Origin: Saprospiraceae bacterium
Lineage (GTDB): Bacteria; Bacteroidota; Bacteroidia; Chitinophagales; Saprospiraceae
DNA length: 34,937 nt
Assembly: GCA_007121335.1 (NCBI GenBank)
Contig: SKLY01000240.1
Span: 1-34,937, forward strand
Reading direction: 5' to 3'
Shown: in pieces, positions 1 through 6,392 of the stretch
Layout: the number at the start of each line of letters is the position of its first letter
Numbering within the stretch: position 1 is the first letter of the stretch
The notes under the pieces: generated by a model
Seen by the model: only the letters and a program-made list of their open reading frames with translations
Told to the model about the DNA's origin: nothing
Database searches by the model: none
Position numbers and translations under genes: made by a program

Positions 1-270
1 CAGAGCGAGAATTAAATTCTGAAAAGGCCGGGTAATTTCATGGAAAAATGATTTTCCATCACTAATGGGAAGAATTTTCACCAAAAAGCCGTCAGCCCGG
101 GCTTCCCCTGAAAGTTCGACCAGTCGGGAGCAGGTCTCAGAAGTGCCAATCACCGTATTTCTCTCGGAGTATCTCATCCAATCACACAACCAGCGCAGGG
201 TGTTTTCAGTATCCCTGTCAATCGTTGAATCGACTTCTGAAACCAAATCTGTAATCAGGACCATTTTCAT
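1..270 (-). CDS. Unidentified protein, N-terminal part only
   Basis: An open reading frame on the minus strand starts at ATG 270 and runs off the left edge without a stop, giving 90 residues of an incomplete protein. It begins MKMVLITDLVSEVDSTIDR, a short hydrophobic strand followed by an acidic loop, which recalls the first beta strand of a Rossmann-like hydrolase fold. I do not recognise the family and no signal peptide is visible. An alternative GTG start lies at 309. A one-mismatch -7 box (TTAATTTG on the minus strand, 324-331) sits upstream and favours the ATG. The plus-strand frame over the same bases has no family likeness. It follows the O-methyltransferase gene in the same direction after about 160 bases, so it is not clearly in an operon with it. 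Confidence 0.55.
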   Translation of the reverse strand, partial: MKMVLITDLVSEVDSTIDRDTENTLRWLCDWMRYSERNTVIGTSETCSRLVELSGEARADGFLVKILPISDGKSFFHEITRPFQNLILAL

Positions 271-432
271 CCGGCCGGTTATTTTGCTGAAACGGGATCT
301 AGATTTCACCCGTAAAAGGACAGCAAATTAAGGAAATTATTCCATCCCGGGGAAATAGGAAATGGTGAAGGTAGCTTTAAGTAATATCGTTGAAAATTAT
401 TCTACAGGAGAAACCGGTGAATTCCGCTGGTC

Positions 433-1068
433 TCACTTTTTTCGAATCACCGAAATACCGTCCCTAACTGGTAGCATGACCACTTCAACGCGGGGGTCTT
501 TTCGGACCTTGTTGTTAAATACAACCAGGGCCTCGGTATCTTCATCCCTTTTTTCTTCGAGTACTTTTCCGCTCCAGAGAACATTGTCTGCAAGGATGAC
601 ACCCCCTTTGGACAATTTGTCGATCACCAGGTCGAAGTAAAGGGGGTAGTCCTGTTTTCCGGCATCGATAAACACCAGATCGAATGGGCCCGGGAGATTT
701 TTGATGACTTTTGTGGCATCACCAATGTGGAGGTGGATTGCATCTCCAAAGGGTGATTTTTCAAAATATTTGCGGATCAAGGGTTCCAGTTCATCGTTTA
801 CTTCTATGGTGTGTACCTCTCCGTTTTCTGCCAGTCCTTCCGCAAAACAAAGTGCGGAGTAGCCGGTGTAAGTTCCGATTTCCACCACTTTTGATGGGCT
901 TATTAATTTGCTGATCATGGAAAGCATACGCCCTTGCAGATAGCCGCTGAGCATATTGGGTGAAAGGACCTTGAGATGGGTTTCCCGGTCGAGTTCCATG
1001 AGGTAATCCGGTGGTTTGCTGCTCATATCCCTGCAGTAATCCTCCAGCGACTTATCAATAAATTGCAT
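433..1068 (-). CDS. SAM-dependent O-methyltransferase, family 3 (COMT/TrmR-like)
   Basis: This 211-residue protein has the length and motif order of the class I O-methyltransferase family 3 (caffeoyl-CoA O-methyltransferase type; bacterial members include catechol O-methyltransferases and the tRNA wobble-uridine methyltransferase TrmR). The SAM-binding glycine motif VEIGTYTGYSAL lies at residues 62-73, with an acidic residue after strand two (IEV, 88-90). FIDAGKQDY (133-141) carries the metal-binding aspartate position, and DNVLWSG (161-167) is the second metal-site motif of the family. There is no signal peptide, so the enzyme is cytoplasmic. It is the first of two minus-strand genes at the left edge. 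The methyl acceptor cannot be told from sequence; a small catechol-like molecule and tRNA are both possible. The fold and family are clear. Confidence 0.9.
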   Translation of the reverse strand: MQFIDKSLEDYCRDMSSKPPDYLMELDRETHLKVLSPNMLSGYLQGRMLSMISKLISPSKVVEIGTYTGYSALCFAEGLAENGEVHTIEVNDELEPLIRKYFEKSPFGDAIHLHIGDATKVIKNLPGPFDLVFIDAGKQDYPLYFDLVIDKLSKGGVILADNVLWSGKVLEEKRDEDTEALVVFNNKVRKDPRVEVVMLPVRDGISVIRKK

Positions 1069-1121
1069 GCCTTTATTTTTGGTGAAAAAACAGCTAGAAA
1101 ACGGGAAAACGTATCTGTTGT

Positions 1122-1838
1122 TTACCGACCATCCTGCTCTGCAAAAACTTTTCTCAACCGCTCGCTGGTTCTGGCGCTGACATCGGTTCTTATCTTCTTT
1201 TCCTCATTTTCTATCATGGAAAAAAGCCCATCCAGCCCCCTGTTGGTGACGTGTTCGTCCAATCTGGTTTCAACCTGCGTGACCATGGGCAATCGGTTGT
1301 AGGCAGTACTCGCCTCTTGCCAGAGTTGTACGGCATTGACTTCCTCCAGGGATTCTCTAATGACCGGGAGGAATTCAGCGAACAGTTGTTCATTGGTAGT
1401 GCGGTGCAAATAGCGGGTTGCCGCATCATCCTCACCAAGTAGAATATCCTTTGCATCGCGGACGGTCATTCCTCGTATCGCATCCCTGAATATGGGTTTT
1501 GCTTTGGCAGCAGCAAGTTCGGCGGCCCGGTTGATTCTCTTGACCAGATCGTCCTCCAAATTCCTGAATGCAGGCACTGAACTCAAGCGACTAACCACAG
1601 TTTGGGCTTCGTCTGGAAGGAGAATTTTATAGGGACTCATATAGTAGCCGTCTGTTTCAGAAAGAGTCTCTGAGGCGTAGTCGGCACCTTTTTCAAGGGC
1701 TTCCTTCAGGCCGGCAGCTACTTCACTTTCTCCCAGTCCAATTCTGTCTCTGGCGCGATCGAGTAAATTGCCGATCTGGGCATCTACCAGATTTGGAAGC
1801 AAAAGGAAAAACCCAACTGTGATAATCCATATTTTCAT
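1122..1838 (-). CDS. DUF4197 family secreted protein
   Basis: This 238-residue protein starts at ATG 1838, where a clean signal peptide begins (MKIWIITVGFFLLLPNLVDAQ, cleavage probably after DA at about residue 20). The frame stays open upstream but adds only a charged, unlikely N-terminus. The mature protein is mostly helical. It has the marks of DUF4197: an early GLKEALEKGADYA segment, a central FRDAIRGMTVRDAKDILLG segment, then AATRYLHRTTNEQL. The family is widespread in proteobacteria and Bacteroidota, periplasmic or envelope-associated, and has no established function. The gene lies between the O-methyltransferase and an SDR gene in the same orientation, with over 50 bases on either side, so shared transcription is possible but not shown. 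Confidence 0.85.
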   Translation of the reverse strand: MKIWIITVGFFLLLPNLVDAQIGNLLDRARDRIGLGESEVAAGLKEALEKGADYASETLSETDGYYMSPYKILLPDEAQTVVSRLSSVPAFRNLEDDLVKRINRAAELAAAKAKPIFRDAIRGMTVRDAKDILLGEDDAATRYLHRTTNEQLFAEFLPVIRESLEEVNAVQLWQEASTAYNRLPMVTQVETRLDEHVTNRGLDGLFSMIENEEKKIRTDVSARTSERLRKVFAEQDGR

Positions 1839-1982
1839 AATATTCAGCTTAAAATTGTTAGAAATTAGGAGTTGGATGTCGCCTCTCAAACCCCTGTGTT
1901 GTCGATCAAAAAATGGTCGTAACAGGCGATCCATGAACTATTTTGACCATTAAACGGCATATGTAAATACCGTAGTACCTAC

Positions 1983-2690
1983 TTACTCATCCGGGAATTC
2001 TCCCAACTGCGGTCTGAGCACTACTTCCTCCATAACTGCCGATTTGCCCAAAGTAAGTGCACAGACGACCACTTTAGCTATATCTTCAGGTTCCATTAGT
2101 CTCTCGCGAGGAATTTCAGCACCATGCCATGAATTGGACCAGGTGTAGCCGGGCATTACATTGGTCACCTTTATTCCATCCTTTTTAAACACTTCCCTCA
2201 TGTTGGCACTCAATCCCCTGAGCGCGTATTTCGAAACACTGTAGGCCGGACTTTGGGCATTTGGCATTTCAGACTGTACCGACCCGATGTTGATTATATG
2301 TGCTCTGTTTGAAACCATAAGTATTGGGCTCAGGTCTTTAATCAAATAGAAGGGGGCTTTGAGATGCAGATCTACCGCAGTCTCAAAAACTCCGGGTTCT
2401 TGCAGGGAGTCCCCGGTTTCAAAAACCCCTGCATTGTTAACCACCACATCCAGCTTTTGGTGGCGCGAACGAATCGATTGGGTAAGAGTAGATCGTTCCT
2501 TTGGGTCCGTAAGGTCGGCTGCCAGGCAATCGCAATGGATGGATGGGTACTTCTCCGTAAGATTTTTGCTAAAATACATTAGTCTTTCGGAGTTTCGCGC
2601 GTTGAGTATTAGGTCATAGCCTTCCGCGGCCAGGGCCTCAGCAATGGCCTTTCCAATTCCCAGGCTGGCCCCGGTGATAAAAGCTTTCAT
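1983..2690 (-). CDS. SDR-family oxidoreductase
   Basis: A 235-residue classical short-chain dehydrogenase/reductase. The nucleotide-binding glycine motif TGASLGIG is at residues 6-13, the NNAG structural motif at 85-88, the catalytic serine at about 137 (IGS), and the YxxxK active site is YSVSK at 150-154. Arg32 after strand two (NAR) suggests NADP preference, as in FabG and 3-ketoacyl reductases. The protein is cytoplasmic, with no signal peptide. It is probably a carbonyl reductase of unknown substrate; 3-oxoacyl-ACP reductase is possible, but a dedicated FabG normally sits with other fab genes, which are absent here. It is divergent from the MlaE gene, with the two start codons about 110 bases apart. 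Confidence 0.9.
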   Translation of the reverse strand: MKAFITGASLGIGKAIAEALAAEGYDLILNARNSERLMYFSKNLTEKYPSIHCDCLAADLTDPKERSTLTQSIRSRHQKLDVVVNNAGVFETGDSLQEPGVFETAVDLHLKAPFYLIKDLSPILMVSNRAHIINIGSVQSEMPNAQSPAYSVSKYALRGLSANMREVFKKDGIKVTNVMPGYTWSNSWHGAEIPRERLMEPEDIAKVVVCALTLGKSAVMEEVVLRPQLGEFPDE

Positions 2691-2727
2691 AGAACCAAGT
2701 GTTTTAATTGATGTTAAATGATGCAGG

Positions 2728-2754
2728 TTGTTTCAAAGGAAATACCCATTTTTG
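2728..2754 (+). promoter_or_regulatory. Possible promoter of the mlaE-mlaF pair
   Basis: TTG at 2728-2730 is followed after 16 bases by CATTTTTG (2747-2754), one base off the Bacteroidota -7 consensus TAnnTTTG. It lies about 45 bases before the chosen MlaE start and reads in the right direction. The spacing is slightly short, so this is only a candidate. Confidence 0.35.
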
Positions 2755-2798
2755 CAATAATAATAAATAAATCTCTGTTCCCGGAACCGGGTTTTTAT

Positions 2799-3545
2799 AT
2801 GATCACAAATTTTATTTATCATTTCGGCCGGTACGTAATGCTCCTCGGACAATCTCTGGGAGGGCCGCGCAAGCTGAATATTTATTTCCGGGAGACCATC
2901 CGCCATATGATGGATATTGGCATTGGGTCCATTATCATCGTGGCTTTGATAGCCTTTTTTATAGGTGCTGTTACCGCTGTCCAGTTCAGTTATCAGCTCG
3001 GAGGTACGCTCATTCCCAGATATTACATCGGCTATATCGTCAGAGATATGACCATTATCGAGTTGGCTCCGACAATCACATGCCTGGTTTTGGCCGGTAA
3101 GGTGGGCTCCAATATAGCATCCGAAATTGGGGGTATGAGGCAAAAGGAACACATCGACGCTATGGAAATCATGGGTGTGAATACTGCCTCTTTCCTTATT
3201 TTACCAAGAGTTATCGCCGGTCTCACCATGATTCCCCTGCTGGTATTTATGGCTGCGATTATCAGCATTTTTGGAGCTTTTGTAGCCTCCGTTCCAATCG
3301 GGCTCTTCTCGGCAGATGAGTTTATCAAAGGACTGGGCATGTTTTACGATCCGTATAATGTATTCATGATGTTCGTTAAGTCGGTGGTCTTTGCCTTTAT
3401 ATTGATCACTATTCCTGCATATCAGGGCTACAATGTGAAAGGGGGAAGCATAGAACTCGGCAATGCCAGTACTGCAGCTGTGGTTTTTAGCAATGTTTTT
3501 ATTCTCCTGTCTGATTATTTCATCGCCTTACTCCTAACAACCTAA
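2799..3545 (+). CDS. mlaE: MlaE-family lipid ABC transporter permease
   Basis: A 248-residue integral inner-membrane protein of the MlaE/YrbE (DUF140) family. These proteins form the membrane part of ABC transporters that move phospholipids between inner and outer membranes. Family features include an amphipathic start, the ETIRHMMDIG region before the first deep hydrophobic segment, the central run ELAPTITCLVLAGKVGSNIASE, and the EIGGMRQKEHIDAMEIMG cytoplasmic loop that couples to the ATPase. About five hydrophobic segments are visible. The start at ATG 2799 was chosen because family members begin at MxxFxxxFGRYVMLL; the 27 extra upstream residues in the open frame look unrelated. Seven bases separate it from the downstream ATPase gene, so the two are almost surely co-transcribed. 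No MCE (MlaD-type) gene is adjacent. Confidence 0.92.
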   Translation: MITNFIYHFGRYVMLLGQSLGGPRKLNIYFRETIRHMMDIGIGSIIIVALIAFFIGAVTAVQFSYQLGGTLIPRYYIGYIVRDMTIIELAPTITCLVLAGKVGSNIASEIGGMRQKEHIDAMEIMGVNTASFLILPRVIAGLTMIPLLVFMAAIISIFGAFVASVPIGLFSADEFIKGLGMFYDPYNVFMMFVKSVVFAFILITIPAYQGYNVKGGSIELGNASTAAVVFSNVFILLSDYFIALLLTT

Positions 3546-3552
3546 TGCCGCA

Positions 3553-4314
3553 ATGATAAGGGTCGAAAAAATATACAAACAATTTGGAGATTTGGAAGTG
3601 CTCAAAGACATCAATGTCGAATTTGAGCGCGGGAAAACCAACCTAATCATTGGTCGAAGTGGTGCGGGAAAGACGGTGTTGCTAAAAATATTGATCGGTC
3701 TTATTATCCCGACCAGTGGTACCGTTTTTTACGACGATACAGACTTTTACAAACTCAATAAAAAACAGATTCGCAAACTCCGGATGGAAGTGGGAATGTT
3801 GTTTCAGGCTTCGGCCCTCTTCGATTCTTACACTGTGGAGGAAAACATCCGCTTCCCCCTGGATATGTTTACCAATTTCACCCCCGCTGAAAAAAGTAAC
3901 CGGGTAAATAGTTGTCTGGAAAAAGTCAATCTCGAAGGAGTCAACAACAGGTATCCGTCAGAAATATCCGGTGGTATGCAAAAAAGGGTGGGAATAGCAC
4001 GGGCCATTGTGATGCATCCCCAGTACTTGTTTTGCGATGAACCCAACAGTGGACTGGACCCCAAGACCTCAATTCTCATCGATCAGCTCATCAGAGATAT
4101 CACGCGCGAGAACAACATTACCACCATTATCAATACCCACGATATGAACTCCGTGATGGAAATTGGAGAAAATATCATTTTGCTACAGGACGGACACCTT
4201 GTGTGGCAGGGCTCCAGTGGGGATGTATTAACTGAAGATAGCGGAATTATTCAAAACTTTATCTTCGCATCACCCTTTCTCCAACGACTTAAAAAGCTGG
4301 CTCTGGAAAAGTGA
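3553..4314 (+). CDS. mlaF: MlaF-type ABC transporter ATPase
   Basis: A 253-residue ABC ATPase that would power the adjacent MlaE permease on the cytoplasmic face. Walker A is GRSGAGKT (34-41), the Q-loop glutamine is at 85 (LFQASALFD, typical of the MlaF group), the signature is SGGMQKR (139-145), Walker B is YLFCDEP (158-164), and the switch histidine is at 196 (NTHDM). All catalytic residues are present. The SGGMQKRVGIARA form and the LFD after the Q-loop are what set this subfamily apart from general ABC ATPases. It starts seven bases after the mlaE stop. The C-terminal tail (SPFLQRLKKLALEK) is longer than a minimal ATPase, as in other Mla ATPases. Confidence 0.92.
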   Translation: MIRVEKIYKQFGDLEVLKDINVEFERGKTNLIIGRSGAGKTVLLKILIGLIIPTSGTVFYDDTDFYKLNKKQIRKLRMEVGMLFQASALFDSYTVEENIRFPLDMFTNFTPAEKSNRVNSCLEKVNLEGVNNRYPSEISGGMQKRVGIARAIVMHPQYLFCDEPNSGLDPKTSILIDQLIRDITRENNITTIINTHDMNSVMEIGENIILLQDGHLVWQGSSGDVLTEDSGIIQNFIFASPFLQRLKKLALEK

Positions 4315-4419
4315 CCCCTGCCTATATTAATCTTTCCCGGGATTGACGGCCCCAGGCTATATAGAATCCTATCCTTTCAATTCTCCGTATTCCTCCGCTA
4401 TCCATTCCGTATAGTTTCG

Positions 4420-4427
4420 TATTTTTG
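4420..4427 (+). promoter_or_regulatory. -7 promoter box (TATTTTTG)
   Basis: A perfect match to TAnnTTTG lies about 33 bases before the ATG at 4461, which would give a short leader of roughly 27 bases. No clear -33 TTTG is seen. It suggests that the TPR glycosyltransferase gene and the genes after it are transcribed separately from mlaEF. Confidence 0.5.
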
Positions 4428-4460
4428 TATCGGTTAGTTAAATGGCATTGATAAAAAGCG

Positions 4461-6392
4461 ATGGGCGTTCTGAAAAAAATGGAAAAGTGGGCTGTATGGG
4501 TGATTTTTGCCCTGGCTTTCCTTCTGTACGCCAATACACTGTCTCACGATTTTGTGATGGACGATGCCATTGTCATTACCGAAAATGCATTTACCACCCA
4601 GGGAATTAAAGGCATACCGGGTCTCTTAAAGCACGATACGTTTTACGGATTTTTTGAAGATGAGGGAAAGGCCGATTTGGTGGCCGGGGGCAGGTATCGT
4701 CCATTTACACCGATGATGTTTGCCGTGGAGTACGAACTTTTCGGACCCAATCGATTTCCGGGGCATCTCATCAATGTGTTACTTTACGCGATCACCTGCG
4801 CTGTGTTATTTCTCTTGTTCAAAAGACTTTTCAGGGGCAATGTCAGGAAGGAATTCCTTTATCCGGTCGCCTTTTTATCGTGTTTGGTGTTTGTGGTTCA
4901 TCCCCTACACACCGAGGCGGTGGCAAATATCAAAGGGCGTGACGAGATTATGGCACTGTTGGGTGGTTTGGCGGCTTTTTACATTTTACTTGGCAAACAA
5001 GCGGACAATCTACAATCCCGGATTCTGGCTTTTGTGGTGTTTTCCGTGGGCCTGTTTTCCAAAGAAAATGCCATCGTTTTCACCGCGACAGTTCCGCTCG
5101 CCCTTTATCTCTTAAAAAAGAGAACCATCAGAGATTCACTGGTCAGGAGTGCTCCACTATTTGTTGCCGCTGCCGTCTTTATGATTGCCAGGCAATCTGT
5201 ATTGGGGATGGGAATTGGAGGCGATGCGCCCGGCGAGCTGATGAACAACCCTTTTTTAAAAATGGAGGGTGGTAGGTATGTCCCATTCGATGCGGGCGAA
5301 AAAATAGCGACCATACTGGTGATCCTTTTTCACTATCTGAGACTGATGTTTATTCCCTGGCCGCTGACCCACGACTACTACCCGCGTCATATTGAGATAT
5401 TTCAATTGAGCGATGCACTTCCCTGGATAAGTCTTGCCACAATCGCCTTCCTGATTTATCTCACCCTTGCAAATTTTAGAAAGAAACCGCTGCTAGCTTA
5501 CGGGCTGTTGTTTTTTGCCATGGCTCTCTTTCCCTACACTAACATACTGTTTCCAATCGGAACCAATTTATCTGAGCGCTTTTTATTCACCCCTTCAGCT
5601 GGTGCCTGTATGGTGTTAGCCCATTATCTAAATAGACTTTTTCACAAAAAGCGACCGGGCCGTTCAAATGCTGTTGTGTATGCAGTGCTTGGTATTTCGC
5701 TGATTTTTGCTCTGATCACCTTTAACAGGAACTTCGCCTGGAATGATAACTACACACTCTTTACCACGGACATTGCGGTGAGTGAACGCTCGGCCAAACT
5801 TAACAATGCAGTGGCCGGAGTATTGACCTCAAAGGCCTCGGGAATGCAGGATGTGCCGGCAGCCAGAGAAAACAAATTACTGAGAGCGCTGACGCACGCT
5901 GAGAGAGCCATTGAAATCCATCCTACCTACAAAAACGCCCACCTCCTCAGGGGCAATGCACTGTATTATTTGGAACGGTACGAAGAGGCGGTGAATGCCT
6001 ACGAGGAAGCGCTGGCACTGGATCGAAATTACCCCGAGGCCCTGAGAAACATAGGAATAGCGTACCGGGATGGCGGCCAATATTTTGGAGAGCGCGAGGG
6101 CAACATTGAAAAAGCTTTGGAGTTTTTAATTAAGGCCGAAAGTTACATGCCGGAGGATTACGAAACCCTGCGATTGCTCGGGGTCGCACACGGTTTTGCA
6201 GGCCGACATGAAGAGGCTGTGAGTTTTTTCAGGAGAGCCGCTGAGGTCAATCCCGATGCAGCCGGTGCCTGGTACAATTTGGGTTCGGCTTATCACCATC
6301 TGGGCAGGCCGGATATGACGGAAAAGTACCACCAAAAAGCAAAGGAAATGGAACCCGATATTGTCGAAAAAATGAGGTCTGATGGTAAGTAA
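4461..6392 (+). CDS. TMTC-like membrane glycosyltransferase with TPR repeats
   Basis: A 643-residue protein with about ten hydrophobic membrane segments (residues ~10-445) followed by a soluble TPR region (~475-640). The N-terminal part matches the protein O-mannosyltransferase / TMTC layout. A DD pair (34-35) lies in the first extracytoplasmic loop, followed by GRYRPFTPMMFAVEYELFG and the family-typical HPLHTEAVANIKGRDEIMALL segment. TPR units include HPTYKNAHLLRGNALYYLER, the unit around NYPEALRNIGIAYRDGG, and DAAGAWYNLGSAYHHLGR. Eukaryotic TMTC proteins O-mannosylate secreted proteins from lipid-linked mannose; bacterial relatives are common in Bacteroidota but poorly studied. An O-glycosyltransferase role with a polyprenyl-linked sugar is inference. 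It overlaps the next gene by 11 bases, so the two are probably translationally coupled. Confidence 0.8.
   Translation: MGVLKKMEKWAVWVIFALAFLLYANTLSHDFVMDDAIVITENAFTTQGIKGIPGLLKHDTFYGFFEDEGKADLVAGGRYRPFTPMMFAVEYELFGPNRFPGHLINVLLYAITCAVLFLLFKRLFRGNVRKEFLYPVAFLSCLVFVVHPLHTEAVANIKGRDEIMALLGGLAAFYILLGKQADNLQSRILAFVVFSVGLFSKENAIVFTATVPLALYLLKKRTIRDSLVRSAPLFVAAAVFMIARQSVLGMGIGGDAPGELMNNPFLKMEGGRYVPFDAGEKIATILVILFHYLRLMFIPWPLTHDYYPRHIEIFQLSDALPWISLATIAFLIYLTLANFRKKPLLAYGLLFFAMALFPYTNILFPIGTNLSERFLFTPSAGACMVLAHYLNRLFHKKRPGRSNAVVYAVLGISLIFALITFNRNFAWNDNYTLFTTDIAVSERSAKLNNAVAGVLTSKASGMQDVPAARENKLLRALTHAERAIEIHPTYKNAHLLRGNALYYLERYEEAVNAYEEALALDRNYPEALRNIGIAYRDGGQYFGEREGNIEKALEFLIKAESYMPEDYETLRLLGVAHGFAGRHEEAVSFFRRAAEVNPDAAGAWYNLGSAYHHLGRPDMTEKYHQKAKEMEPDIVEKMRSDGK

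Noticed and set aside
1-270. Left-edge gene as a HAD phosphatase or nucleoside hydrolase
   Set aside because: The LITDL start hints at such folds, but the DxDGT and other key motifs are not present, so no family is claimed.
65-331. Plus-strand frame at the left edge
   Set aside because: Basic and serine-rich composition typical of an antisense shadow. The minus frame is more protein-like.
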